NCBI GenBank assembly: GCA_963921935.1
Contig: OY998177.1
Location: forward strand, 103,531,015-103,595,014
Origin: Galeruca laticollis
Lineage: Eukaryota > Arthropoda > Insecta > Coleoptera > Chrysomelidae
Direction of reading: 5' to 3'
DNA: 64,000 nt
Positions 23,253 through 35,384 of this stretch are shown piece after piece (the stretch's first letter is position 1; the number at the start of each line of letters is the position of its first letter). The notes under the pieces were generated by a model that saw only the letters and a program-made list of their open reading frames with translations, had not been told where the DNA came from and searched no databases. The translations under genes were made by a program, and so were the position numbers.

Positions 23253-23781
23253 ATAAATATTTCTTAAATATTGTGTTATAGTTCAGTTAACTTACTATTT
23301 TCATTATGTTACGCCTATGTTTTAACCTTGCCAATTGTCAAAATATGAAATGTTTATTTTGCAATTTATTTATTTAAAATTAATAATCATTGAAGTAAAT
23401 CAAGGGAAAACAACTTACCTATGAAAAGTGATCCCTAAAGATGTATTTTTATTGTATTAGAGCAACCGCAAGCTGCACAACTAACCATATTGTTTGCATT
23501 CTTATTCCTAATGTTTAATACTTGAAATAATATTCTAATTCTATATAACTACAAAACAGAAACACAAAAAAATCTATTCAAAAACACTATAAAATTAATA
23601 TCAAACTTCCAAAAACAAATACGTATGCTCCAACAACCAAAATAAAATGAGTCAAACTTGGTTGTTCAAGATGGCTGTCTATGATTATAGATGACAGCTA
23701 TCTTTCCTTTCTTTTTAAATTCAATGATACTTCCCACTCGTGAGAAAAGTGTCACTTTCCGCACTCATAATGTAATATACT

Positions 23782-25616
23782 ATTGGTTGAGATATGTTCC
23801 CGATATAGTGGTAGAGGACGTGTCCTTAAAATGGGATTTGAGTAGCTATAAATAATCGATAAATCAAGAAACTAGCAATAGAAATACGACCAGGTGATAA
23901 TCAAAATATGTGGTTAAAAAAGAATGTATGCTTGTAAGAATAGAAAGTTGCATCTTTCAAATAATTCATTATATTGAAATCATTTTTAGAACTTCTTTTT
24001 GTTTCCAGAGTTCACAGATCAGTAATTATAATTTAGCAGTTAATTTCAGTTCTTTAAATACATTCACAAGCATTTTCTGTTTATTGATTGTATAAACAAT
24101 AATTTCACTCAGTTTATATTCGTAAATTTTCTCTATAATATGCTTGATAAATAAGAATTTTCTGTCTTTTTCCATTGTTTATATTATATTATGGCCGACG
24201 GCTCAGGTAATAAATCTTTCTACTCCTGTAGAATTTTGCTTATTACACCCTTGATATAGAATATACTGTTTTGCAATCAAAATACTCGTAACACTTACAC
24301 GACTCCAGAAAGAGATACGCGAATATTAGTTACGAGCAGGTCGGTAAACATTAACCACAGAAATATAATTAAACAATGTTATTAAAGAAAAACATTTTCA
24401 TTATTTCCATTGAATATTTGTAAAGCCGATTTTCTACAATTTATAAAACCACCCTCTGATTGACTTTGATCAGTGATTACCAATAATAATTCCCAACCCA
24501 CTCACCCCATTCTTTTTTCAAATCAGAACTAAAACTACGATCGTGAGGAGTCATAAAAAGCGGAAACAGGTTGCCTCATTTTCCTATTCCCAACAAATAT
24601 CGTTAGAACATATGTAAACGGGGTCAACGCAAATCATTTCGTAGGGTTGACGTTTTGAACCCTCTCTTTGTCACATTCTAGTCCATTTAATGGGGGCGGA
24701 AAAAAGGGCTAAAATCGGCCAATAAACCGGCAGGTAGAGGTGCAATATGTTATGTTGGAATCGTCGTAATTCAGTTTGAAATTGGAATTTTATCATTCGG
24801 TTTTTTTTGAGAACAAGTGCGTCAATATAAATTTAGTTGGAAAGTGTTTAGGGGGTGTTAGGGTATGTAGTGTTTGGTTAAATGAAAATTATTGTTCTTA
24901 AGTGAGTTTTTTCAAAGTTCAATTACTCCATAATTATTTATTTATATTTCAATCGATATATGTAAAAACAAAAAGACACCATCATTTAAAAAATAAATAA
25001 ATTAGTGTATAATATTTCAAAAAACTCATTTTATTTAAATTACTCGCTTTAGGCGCCTCGTCCGTATTACGAAATTAACGCGCATAGACCTATATTCAGT
25101 GTTAAATTGAAATTATAAATAATTGAGATAGAGTTTTCTCCTCTCTAAGAGCCTTTTTTCAAAATTTATTAATTGCTTATAGTTTTTGAAATACTAGCAA
25201 GTTTTGCAATTTTCAATACATTTTTTGAGACATCATTTCCGATCAAATCACACGTCATTTCACGACCTATATCTATATTGTTTCACCGTTTTCCACTTGG
25301 GAACTAGACTACGTGTTCTATGGTCTAACTTAAAATTTTGCATATTTCTAGATCAAAATATACATGTTAGAAATTATGTATCAATTTGAAAAAATTAAAA
25401 AGTCTCATTTATCTCGCAACGAAGATAATTCCTGCTATTTTTTCCAAATGTCACGTTTAACGAATGCAGATAATAATTTAATTGCCTGATTCAACCAAAA
25501 CTCTAAAAAAGAGTATTTCAAAGCGTCTGAAGCCATATTAGTGATATATACTACAATTTCTATCTCATTTGATTTTAATAATTTTTCGATGTTTAATATT
25601 TGTTGCTTTGTTACAG
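23782..25616. other. No gene recognised; upstream intron of the hamlet-like gene
   Basis: A+T-rich, with no transposon motifs that I can support. Pieces near 24440-24740 have more even composition and could be regulatory, but nothing specific is seen. The stretch ends in the acceptor at 25611-25616. Confidence 0.35.
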
Positions 25617-25710
25617 CTTCTCAACATAGTGAAACGATTGATGATAGGGACGATGACGAAGATGACATTCGTTGTTACATTTGCAATCATATCTTCGCCG
25701 ATTTAGATAA
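25617..25710 (+). CDS. ham: hamlet-like gene, internal exon: acidic stretch and start of first visible zinc finger
   Basis: The acceptor is ttacag ending at 25616 and the donor is gtaagt from 25711. In the only open frame it reads SQHSETIDDRDDDEDD, then a C-x2-C knuckle (CYIC) and IFADLD, with two bases of a lysine codon left over. That codon is completed by the first base of the exon at 38332, and the finger's H-x4-H pair (HLVTKH) lies there. The exon is short and has no start codon, so it is internal. It belongs to the gene because phase, finger split and family order all fit. A Tc1-like transposon begins only about 70 bp after the donor. Confidence 0.8.
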
Positions 25711-25992
25711 GTAAGTTTCATTAAATATTAAATCTACTTAAAATTTTCTCTATACTAAGTGAAAACGTTTTCTGAACAACACTCGTCACAAAAAGTATGG
25801 CATAATTCGTAGAATACCAGAAAAATATTGAAAAACTTTAGATATATAAAATTCCTGAGATAATGGTTTCTTTAGCAGAAATTAGGCGATAAGAAATTAC
25901 AGGTATAATTTATTCTTACCATTTGTGTTTTGAAATTAGTTTAATGTATCACGTTCACTTGATTTTCTATCTAATCGTTGTATTGAGTAGTA

Positions 25993-28611
25993 GGGGAAAG
26001 GCGGGAGTTACATAGAACGCATATCTTCTCTGTTAATACAACTAAGAACACCCCAAAAACTCAACATAATAAAGAAAAGACAGTTTCGAAATAAAACAGA
26101 AACTTTATTGTTAAAACATTATATAATAAAAATTGAAATTGACATTTCCAAAAAAAGATGACAGGTGTCCCAAATCTCCCCCTGGGAGGGATGTTTGGAC
26201 CAGGCGGGTGGGTGTTCGGGACAGGTAAAAAATTAACGCAAATTTTCGTGAATTTCTAGATTCTCCGCGAAATATATAAATTTACACAATATTTTACTCG
26301 ATGCGTTGTTTTTTGGTTCCTTCAATTTCCCCACAACTTGATTTGAGAATTTTCATCGATGTCCTCTTCATTTGGAAAATAAAACTTGATAATTTTTCCG
26401 CTCTTACGCAGGTATTTTACTTTCAGGTAGGAAGTTTCAGTTTGGAGAACCTCTAAAATCTTGGCGATGTAGTGTCCAAAGCTTTCCGTCCTACCGTCTA
26501 CTTTTAATTTTACTAAAATATAATCGCCTCCATTGAAAATCTTTTCCGAAGTGTTTACCTCAATAGTGTCATTATATTCATCGCTAGTGAATACTAAATC
26601 ATCACTACTATCTTTACACAGATTCTCCTCGTCGAGGTTTTCATCATCGGAAGAAGAGCTTTCCTTGGTTACTTTCATATTTAGCTTCCTGATTGCAGTT
26701 TTCTTCGTTTGTAGCTCTATCTTTCTTCTCTTACATAACTGTTGTTCTTCAATCTCACTTTTTACAGGGGTACCTATGTGTTATAACTCTGGATTTCCCA
26801 GTTTTTCTGCCACCACTTTTTTGATACGTTGAGCTCCTTTTGGGACTTGCATACTTTTTTCTGGAGTAATTTTAGTTTCCTTGGTTGCAGCTAAGGGTGA
26901 TGGTTCAGCTTATTCCGGTTCGAGTTCGGGTTGTTCAGGTTCCACTTGTTCATGTTCAAGTTCGGGTTGTCGAGAAGAAGATGTTGAGAAATGAGCCTGC
27001 TGTTCTTGTTGATCCCGATCTGTCACGTATGCTCCTAAAAAGTCATGTTCGGTAAAAGTATTTTCGTTAAGGGATAAATGCCAGTACACCTAAAACCCTT
27101 TATTATATTTGAAGGAGTATTAGCCTTTTCTATAGTTTCTCTAGAAAGATTAGGAATATCATAGATCTGTAGGGTCTTTCCTGATTGTCCTGGCTGCAGT
27201 GATGTGGAATCACGTTATTTTCTCTGGCCATATTAAAGAGATCAATTTGGATGTGGCTATCGTGATTCTCAAAGATAACTGAATTGAGCCTCTCTTTAGA
27301 AGGTTTGGCGTATTCCAAAAAATGTTTAAAAAAAATTGGAAAATTCGCACCAGTCATCCAGCCACTTGGGTGAGCTGACCTCCTACAGGCAATGGGTCCA
27401 CCTTAAAATAAATAAAATACGTTGAATTAACAATTGTATATGAATAATTCATACCTTAACTTTTATCATAATTTCACGAAAATTAACTCTTGGGAATATG
27501 TAGAATGCTGGGATAGTTTGGCCAATAGCATTTATACTGCAGCACGTCGTCACGAGAGTCCCCCGCTCACCGGAAGTCATTTGACCTACTTGCTTGGATC
27601 CCTTCTGAGTAAATACTTCTTTAGGTCCGTTTCGTCGATGTTCCAAGTTTAATATTTTTATCATTTTGAAAAGTCTTCAAATTTTGATAAAATGCATCAA
27701 CATTGTTTTTGTTGAAGCTGGTGGATCTGCTAAGGCTAGTTGCCTCTGGCTTTCTCAAAGATATGTTGTTATTGTGAGAATAAAACCCTCGCAACCAATC
27801 CTTAGTGGCACTTTCCCCAGTATCCCACGCTTTCGGATAATTAATGTTGTTACTTTCTGCAGAATGATATGCAAGCTTAAGTGCCGCCTTACGATTTAGA
27901 CCATAGTGTAGTTTCGAAGCCTGTATGTAGTATTGATCTAGAAAACTTGTTTGCTTGAATGCTTTGTGGATTAATCACTCCATTTGAAAGTATTAGTTTT
28001 TGAAAGACGTAGAAATGTGCTTTTCGGAATACCATGCTTCTCAGTTGTAGGCCTTATACCTTTTCCTTGTATAACCTCATTGATTGCTTCATCAATCAGA
28101 TTCTGACGTAATCTTTGTCCATCACTCTTCTGTTTATACGTATGAGGCATGATTCAAACTCTGAAAAAATATATAAATTTCAATTAACAATAGGTATGGG
28201 GACACTGTCCCGAACCTCCCTCATTGTGTGGTCCAAACCTCCCTCATATACACCATATTTAATAAAAATCCGAATTAAAAAGTTGAGGTTAGATTTAAAA
28301 AAATCTAAATACGTCAGTGATTACTCTATTTTGGACATAATATCGTAGCCCCACTATATTTTTCAAAATCTGATTATATTTTGTTAGACGAAACAAAGTA
28401 ATCTAAAGTAAAATCTTACTAGAATATGTCAAAAACATAAATTATATCCTGCAGCATCAAGTCACAATAACAATCTAAATGTTTGGAAACCCCGTGGTAT
28501 TACACTAGAAGATCAACTACTGACGCGGTTTGTTTATACTAGAAACAATTTGAGGCGGCAAATTTGAACATGTCCCAAACCAAACCCGTCCGAAACCTCC
28601 CGCCTTTCCCC
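25993..28611 (-). mobile_element. pogo-like DNA transposon nested in the Tc1-like element
   Basis: The inverted ends are ggggaaaggcgggag at 25993 and its complement ending at 28611, flanked by TA on both sides (25991-25992 and 28612-28613), the target duplication expected for pogo/Tc1-mariner elements. Subterminal cctccctca motifs repeat near 26180 and 28220-28245. It is 2.6 kb long and carries one degenerate transposase. Confidence 0.88.
26322..28150 (-). pseudogene. pogo/Tigger-type transposase, disrupted
   Basis: Starts ATG at 28150 with MPHTYKQKSDGQRLRQNLID, then GIRPTTEKHGIPKSTFLR, a psq/CENP-B-type helix-turn-helix. After stops and a loss around the first catalytic Asp, it continues TQKGSKQVGQMTSGERGTLV and INAIGQTIPAFYIFPRVNF (27449-27610). 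Next are MTGANFPIFFKHFLEYAKPS and a motif ending FENHDSHI (27200-27357), where the usual catalytic MDNH reads FENH, and PHHCSQDNQ in place of PPHTSH-LQPLD. A separate C-terminal frame (26322-26678) is acidic and then has YILVKLKVDG, as in the second pogo-like relic at 39248. Inactive. Confidence 0.88.
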
Positions 28612-28614
28612 TAA

Positions 28615-29580
28615 TATATGGTCGATCACAACCGTATGTTGCTGAAGTTACCGGAATCAATGAATTCAGCGTATCCAGAATGATTAGAACATTTAGAAAA
28701 ACTGGAAGTTACAACAGAAGATCGGTTCCAGGACGTCCCAGATGCACCAACCCTGTAGATGACCGTTATTTACGTTTACAGTCTTTGCGAATACGTCATG
28801 TTATAGCCAGGCAGCTTCATAATGGTCTTGTTAGAGTTCGCAATGTTCAAATTTCCATCAATTCTGTTAGAAATCGTTTACGCGAAGTCTGAATCAGAGC
28901 CAGAATGGCTGTTAGTGCTCCATTGCTAACAAAGGCACACCGCGTGGCACGATTAAGATCTTGTTAAGAACATGTTAATTGGGGTATCAATGACTAGGCC
29001 AATGGTTTGTTCACGGATGAATCGAGATTTGCACTTTACGATTCCGATAGACGAATTCAATTTGCAGACGAGAGGGTGAGCGATTTGCTCAGTGCAACAT
29101 AAGATCAGCAAGACATTTTGGTGTCGGGTCGATCATGATTTGGGTAGGTATCTGCTTTGAAAGCCACACAGAGTAAACGGTCATTCGAAGGGGATCTTTG
29201 ACAACTAATCGGTGTATAAGAGAGGTTCTTGAAGGAAATGTTGTACCGTTTGCTCCAGTTATTGGAGATAATTGAATATTTATGCCAGACAACGCTCACC
29301 GGCACGTTACCAGCATAACTATCGAATATCTTGAAGATATTGGTATTCAAATCTTAAAGTGGCCTGTAGTTAATCTTGATCTAAGCCCAATTGCACAAGA
29401 CTGGGATCACCTTGAGAGACGAATCAGAGCTCTCACGATTCCTCTTCATAATCTTGATGAGCTGGAGAAAACTTTCATAGAAGAATAGGAAAATTTAGAT
29501 TTGGAATAACTCGGAGGTCTGATAACAAGCCTTCCACAACGTATGAGATATATCATCAGAGCAAGGGGAGGCAGGTACTA
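28615..29580 (+). pseudogene. Tc1-like transposase with stops and frameshifts
   Basis: The N-terminal helix-turn-helix part reads SQPYVAEVTGINEFSVSRM, then TFRKTGSYNRRSVPGRPRC (the GRPR linker). Next come LFTDESRFALYDSDRR (around 29010-29050, first catalytic Asp region) and MPDNAHRHVT (29282, second Asp). The last is LDLSPIAQDWDHLERRIRAL (about 29370-29430), where the third acidic residue (DLSPIEH) is replaced, and then LPQRMRYIIRARGG. Several stops separate these pieces, so it is inactive. The start of the frame is cut off by the pogo insertion. Confidence 0.88.
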
Positions 29581-29959
29581 AACTGCTGTTATTCTCTTCG
29601 AATTTTTTTATTTTGTTTTTCCATATTTTTTTATTCATTTTGATTTTTGGTATCTTCTTAATCCTGTCGATTAAACTATAGTAAAAACCCTCCATGCTTC
29701 GTTATTTGTCATTTCCAAACAAATTTGATGAATAATTGTGACTATTTTTTGTCATAATATAATTATGCGATACTTTTTATAGCTAGTGTAATATTTTTTC
29801 CTCAAATTCTGATTTATTTATCAAAATATCTGGTATAATATGTTCTAATATAATATCATCAAAACTATAAACATAATCTTGCTGATTCTTTTATCAATGA
29901 ATACAACTTAAGTTAACTTAACTCAAGGATAACCCGAGCAAATTTTGGTCGTTGCGCAC

Positions 29960-30890
29960 AAGATGTCGTTCAATCAACAAATTTTGCATAGTCCTATGAA
30001 ATTTGTTAATGCTTTTTCGGATTAATTAGCAAGGTAGTTAACACTGGAACCCTTAATATTACAGCTTTTGAAGAAACGGAAGTCATGGCTGAATTAAAAT
30101 GAATCAAGTCTATGATGACAACTGATTCGGAGAGTATTACAGCTTTTATAATAAAGTAGCGACTGTGCAAATATATCATCCTCTCACAGTATTGGGTAAT
30201 AAATGTGTTAAAACTTCTTCAGTACCTGACATCTCAACACTATCTAAAGTGCGCCTAACTTTCAAGAATGGTGATAAAAATGAGGTTTGTAATTTCAGCC
30301 CATATCAGTTATATCAAATTTCCCCAAATATTTTGAAATTTTACTTCGTAACAGACTATATGCGCAGATAGTACCTATCATTACATCTCAGAAGTGTACG
30401 ACTCCTTTGAAGGTCGTTCTACTGGTACAGATTAGATTGAATGTACGCAATCTCTTGCGAAAGGCATTGATCGATTGACTCACATTGATACTGTTTATAC
30501 CGATTTCTCCAAAGCGATCGATACCGTTGACCATGGCATCTTGTTGAAGAAATTCTCTTCTATATGTATATTTCACAATCTGTTTTAAAACTACTCAAAT
30601 CATACCTAACTGCTCGTCGTCAGTATGTTATGGTAAATGGTTGCAAGTCGGTAGAGTACACATCGGGTGTTTCCTCAGGATAGTCATTTGGTTTCCCTTC
30701 TGTTCAATGTTTTTATCAACAATGTTATTGAGATTATTGATGTCAATTGCCTGTCGTATGCGAATTATTTGAAAATTGATGAAATTAAAGGATGTCACAA
30801 ACTTCCTCTCAACCTCAATCGTCCAGAAAACTGGTGCTTGGAAAATAAACTGACACTAAATGCAAATAAATGCAGTGTAATGACATACAC
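29960..30890 (+). pseudogene. LINE reverse transcriptase, 5' part of a copy split by another LINE
   Basis: Frames on the + strand read EETEVMAELK, VRLTFKNGDKNEVCNF, TDFSKAIDTVDHGILLKK, SYLTARRQYVMVNGCKSVEY, LFNVFINNVIEIIDVN, CLSYANYLKI (YADD decayed) and WCLENKLTLNANKCSVMTY. This is the RT palm and thumb order of a Jockey-like LINE, with many stops. The reading continues after a 3.2-kb gap at about 34150. Confidence 0.85.
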
Positions 30891-30892
30891 TC

Positions 30893-33800
30893 TACTACGC
30901 CGTCTTCTCCACTCCCCCTGCCCTTTCAAGTGTCGAGGTGTGATAATTTATCATTTTTACCACTCTCTTCTATTCTCTGCTATTTCTTTCATCTCCTCTA
31001 TGGATTTCCTTTTTCCCTTCTTTATTCTTCCTCTTGATCCAGCCACTTCCTTCTTGGCTTTCCCCTTCTTCTTTTCGTCGACATTCCCATCTCCCATATT
31101 CTTTTTACTAGTCCGGATTGGTCTATTCACACCACGGGATCCAATATTTGTTACTTTTTAACCTTTGCTAGTATTATTTCTCGGACAATGTTCTCTCTTA
31201 TTTCTTCATTTCTAACTCTGTCCCATTTAGTCTGGCCTGCTATTTCTTTAATACGTTTTATTCTCATTGCATTTATCCTTGATTAGTGTTTAGTGTCCAA
31301 TTTTCGCTAACTTGTGTTATTATTGGTATAGGTATAGTATTTTGAATTTTCTTATTTACTTCTACATTTATTTCGTTAGTGCATAACATATTTTAGTTGC
31401 TTTGTTTCCTCTATTTGCTATTTCCGCATCCATCTTTCCGTCGTGTGTTATCACGGTACCCGAGTAATCGAATGTGTTTACCTTTTCTAAATTCCCTCCT
31501 TTGCAATTTATTTGGTTAATGTCTGGTTCCATGGTTTATTTCTCGTTCAATATCATTACTTTTATTTTTTCTATATTTACCTCCATTTTTACATTTTCTA
31601 TTTTCTCCGTTCATAAGTTAATCAACCTTAGTATTTTGTTCTTTCAATTTTCCATAAGGACCACGTCGTGAGCGTATAGAAGATCACATACTTTTACCGG
31701 TTGTAGTGTCCTATACCCTATAATTTGGTCTAGATTGGCTCCCCTTTCCCTTATTTTCTTCACTATTTTGTTGATTATAATCATGAATAAGAGCGAACTC
31801 TGACTACCTCCCTGTTTTATTCCCTTCCATAGCTCAAATTCCTTGGATCTCTTTCCTGCTATTCGTTCCTGCGCTTTTACAAGCCTGAATGTGTATTTAT
31901 TGACTGCTTTTAGTTTTCCTGATATGTTTATTTCATCTAAGGAACTCCATTGTCATTTATTTGTTTTTCTGGTCTAAATGTTGCCTATGTATTTTCAAAT
32001 ATCTCCTCAACGTAATCTATTCATTAAAATTGTCGTATACAACATACTCTTCACAGTATGAGCAATATATGGTTTTAAAATTTAGTAAGCTATATGACAG
32101 TTGCAGAAAACACTAGTTTGTACAACTTTGTGTGTGAAGCTTCACTTTTCCCATGAGTGCAGAAGTAAGGCGAGTGCCGCTAATCCAGTGAGTGGGGAAA
32201 GTACTTTGCATGCGTGGTGTACACAATATTTTTTCTACAATCACTTTTAATAATGAGAGAAAAAAGTAAATTATATTTTATTTATACTTTGGACAGAGAG
32301 AATTAGAAAAAAGAATATAGGAAAATCAGTTAAAGTGATATCAAATTTGATCAATTTTAAATTGTTATGCCTGGTGTATATTTTATGGATACTAAGATTT
32401 CATCAATTGTAATATTAGTGTATGTTAACAAAATTCACTATAAAGATAATGTTAGATTGTCAAAAATAATTTGTCATTGCGGAAAAGTGATATTTCCTTA
32501 CGGAGAAGGTAGCGTGTACTTTTCCCACGGTAAGTTATTGCTTTTCCAACGGATATCTGAGAAAAAGCTTGCTTCGCTAATGAAAATTCATGTAGAAAAG
32601 CGTGTTTTGCATAGTGGTTGTAGATAAAATCGTTTTCCCACATTTTTGGTGATCCTCTCTGATCTCCACGGTTCTTTTAGTATGATCTATTAATGCTACG
32701 TATTGATTCTCCCATTTCGTCCTGTTTTATTTCTAGATTGTCGCTTGATCCTTCTTCATGAATATACTCTGGTTAATTTCGTATTTCATTGGATTTTTCT
32801 TGATATTACCCCTTCCATATTATTATTATTTTCAATTTTCCTCCCTTTAGTTGGTTTTGGCAGTCTTTCATGGTTTTTGTTTCCTTCTTTATGTCTCCTC
32901 TTTGTCTTTTGTTTCTTGTCCAGAATTATTTGTTACCTGTCCTATAATTCTCTGTTATTTCCTTCCCAATTTCTTTCCAACTCTCTTTTTTTCCTTTTTT
33001 TACTGTCTGCTTCACTTTCTTTGTTATAGTAATGTTTTTATGTTTGCCGCTTTGATCTGCAGTCTGGTTGAATGTTTTCCATGATTATTTCTTTTTCATT
33101 ATAAATTCTCTAATGTCTTCAATTCACCATTTCGTTCTTATTAATTTACCGTTGTACTTCATTTTCCCGCATATCATCCCTGGCTTTTCTAGTAGTATTT
33201 CTCTAATTTTTTTCCATCTTTCTTGTAGTGTCCTGCCTTCTCTGTGATTGTCTAGCTTTGTGAATTCCTCAGTTGTTTCTTTTTGGTATTTATTTCTAAG
33301 TTCGCTGTCGTTAAGCTTGTGAAATGCAAGTTTATTATATTAGTTTTATGCAACTACCTCTGTCGTGTTACCCCGTAGCTTTGCTGTTACCTTATTTCCG
33401 ATTCTTCATCTGTCATCACTTGCTTCAATGTTTATGTCAGCTGTTATGCATGTACCATATAATAAATCAGGCATTTCACATTTCTTTCAATTGCTGCAAA
33501 TGTATATTTAACTTCTATAATGCCAGGTCGTTTCTTCTGCAAAAATCTATAATTTTGATGCCGTTCCTATTTGCTATTCGTTCGCCATATTTTCCTATGC
33601 TCCCAAGACTTATGTTAGTGTCACGGCCCACTCTTGCATTCCAATCTCCCATGATTATTATATTTTCCGTTTCTTCTCATTCGCAGACTTGTGTATTTTG
33701 GAAACATATGTAAATTTTCAATATTTCCTCTTCCGGTGGTCCCTCTTATGGGGCGTAGATTTGTATTGATGTTATTATCTCTTTCATTTTTATAGTTATT

Positions 33801-34140
33801 TTCATGATCTAGAGTTACCTGATTTGTACTGGATTACTTTTTGGTCTATTTCTTTTGTTATTATAATACCTACTACCTCTTTCCCTCTTTTGTCAGCATC
33901 GCGCCCGAAAAGTATAGTATGTACTTATTCTATAATTTGATCTTGCTTTTTCCATTGACTTTTTTCTTTGTTCCGCTTCGTCCCAGTATTTGAATTTGAT
34001 TTCTTTCCATATCCTCAGCTATGTCTATATGTTTTCCAGTTATTGTGTTTATGTTCCATGCTCCTATTGTGATTTTCTTCTGATCTCCTTTTGTACTACT
34101 TACTCCCTGCCCTGAATTGTCGAGAGGAACTGGAAAAGAA
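30893..34140 (-). mobile_element. Non-LTR retrotransposon (endonuclease + RT), - strand, inserted in the LINE above
   Basis: On the - strand the 5' part at about 34100-33960 reads KKITIGAWNINTITGKHIDI, the start of an APE-type endonuclease. Linker sequence runs to 32650. After an interruption (31995-32640) the RT palm follows: QSSLLFMIIINKIVKKI, CDLLYAHDVVLME (YADD decayed to YAHD), VNTFDYSGTVIT and, at the end, RNEEIRENIVREILAKVKK with KRRRGKPRRKW. It is densely mutated, with the + strand correspondingly T/C-rich. Clade not assigned. Confidence 0.75.
31995..32640. mobile_element. Unidentified insertion inside the - strand LINE
   Basis: LINE reading stops at about 31995 and resumes at about 32640. 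The intervening 0.65 kb has phrases such as cacttttcccatgagtgcag and gcggaaaagtgatatttcc, similar in style to the P-element termini at 19.5 and 23.7 kb, but I could not define clean ends. Confidence 0.4.
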
Positions 34141-34149
34141 GAAAAAGAA

Positions 34150-34690
34150 GAAGAAATGGAGAATTTGCTGCACTCTGAAGCCTAAATATTATAGTTATGG
34201 CTACTCCATAAATTATGTTGTGCTAGACCGTCTTTCAGTTATGTTAGAATTAGGAGTGACAGTACAGTCTTCAGCTAATATAATGTACGGATTTTTAGCG
34301 AGAATTTCGAGAGATTTTGTTCAGTACATTACATTGAAAATCATGTATTATGCTTCTGTCATTCCGAGCTGACAAGCTCTATCCTCCTATTGGTGTATCT
34401 AATACTGAATTATTGCAGAGACATGGATTTAATAGTATTAATTCGGGTCGTGATTGTCACTGCATGACATTTTTGTTCGAGCTTGTTCATAGTAAATTGC
34501 AATGTTCAGAAATCTTGAGTAAATCATACTGCCTAGAGCTGCTTCTAGGTTGGACAAAACCTTTTTTCCACTACTAGCTATGAAGTCGACAATTATGGCA
34601 TCTTCTAGCCAACTGAAAAGTTGAATTTCTCTATTAGTGGTTAATAATTTTTTCTTTTGTTAACCTAGGTGAATAATAGACAAATTGAAA
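34150..34690 (+). pseudogene. LINE, 3' part of the split copy
   Basis: It continues the + strand LINE: YSINYVVLDRLSVMLELGVT, LARISRDFVQYITLKIMYYA, then ADKLYPPIGVSNTELLQRHG and CHCMTFLFELVHSKLQCSEI. These are the segments that normally follow the thumb region in Jockey-like LINEs, and they pick up where 30890 leaves off. Frameshifts occur at about 34370 and 34550. Confidence 0.8.
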
Positions 34691-35226
34691 TGTTTTGAGA
34701 ATCCAGGGATCGTAGTTTAACAAGAACTTGTGCAACATAATTTTGTGTCTCTTCAACGTATTTGCTTTTTGAAATTACCTAACACGATAAAATTATTGAA
34801 TAAAAATGCCATTAGTTTATAATTTGCGCTCAATCAATAATGATTGATAATATCCCGTAACTACAACATGGCGATAATTACAAACGTTGGATGCGTTCAG
34901 AAAACACAACCGTTGCGTGAATGTTCTGTGAACGCACTTTGATACATAACAATATACGCTGGAATTGTTCTTCATAATAACTCCTGTTTTTGTCACAAAT
35001 ATCACGTCGTCTTACATTATACTCATGTGGTAATGGTTCCTTCTATTGCATAATTTCAATATTAATGTTTCCCAAAAAAATTATCGTTCAGCAGACACAC
35101 GTCAACAATTAATATTTGTGCTCAGTGAGCGCTCATCAACGATTGAGTTATAAGTTATCGCTTATGAACGCACCTGTTGTTTACAAATAAGTTTCACTAG
35201 TGGAAATGTGTCAATCTCTATAAGAC
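34691..35226. other. No gene recognised; possible MITE end
   Basis: cttatgaacgcacc at 35161-35174 resembles, inverted, the GGTGCGTTC end of the MITE at 11457, and ggatgcgttcagaaaac at 34888 could be the partner, but the match is short. Confidence 0.3.
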
Positions 35227-35261
35227 CACAGAATACACCAGCCCAACTGGTGTATTCTGTG
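35227..35261. other. Perfect 15-bp hairpin
   Basis: cacagaatacaccag (35227-35241), the loop cccaa, then its exact complement (35247-35261). It lies 120 bp before another inverted-repeat unit that shares the tacacca word. Confidence 0.8.
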
Positions 35262-35384
35262 ATAAGATTACTTGATTATTGTTTTATTAGTGGAAAGGCG
35301 AGTTTACATTCCTCTGCTACTCGATTTTTACAAGAATTTTTTTAATTTTTGTCTTAAATTGGGCTAGTAGTGGACAAAATTGTA

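Larger units (their letters stand above)
19532..23781 (-). mobile_element. Decayed P element (THAP-type transposase) with terminal inverted repeats
   Basis: The outer ends match as inverted repeats over about 45 bp with gaps: agtattgtacattacttgtg followed by cgaaagtgac at 19532, and, inverted, agtatattacattatgagtg followed by cggaaagtgac ending at 23781. Between them lies a broken P-type transposase on the - strand. A 1-kb repeat-bearing insertion (21715-22680) splits the coding region. I did not find a clear 8-bp target duplication. Confidence 0.8.
25780..29788 (+). mobile_element. Tc1-like DNA transposon split by a nested pogo-like element
   Basis: The outer ends match as inverted repeats: cactcgtcacaaaaagtatg at 25780 and, inverted, cactagctataaaaagtatc ending at 29788; both continue gcataatt. 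The transposase frames lie on the + strand at 28640-29570. The pogo-like element occupies 25993-28611. Removing it brings the left end to within about 0.25 kb of the transposase, as usual for Tc1 elements of about 1.4 kb. Confidence 0.8.

Noticed and set aside
1..25616. Search for a PR (SET-like) domain exon upstream of the first finger exon
   Set aside because: No frame shows PR-domain motifs; the upstream exons are probably outside the window.
32703..33713. Hydrophobic Phe/Leu/Ser-rich frames that look like membrane proteins on the + strand
   Set aside because: They are the antisense of an A/G-rich LINE reading frame; the same applies to 36281-37901.
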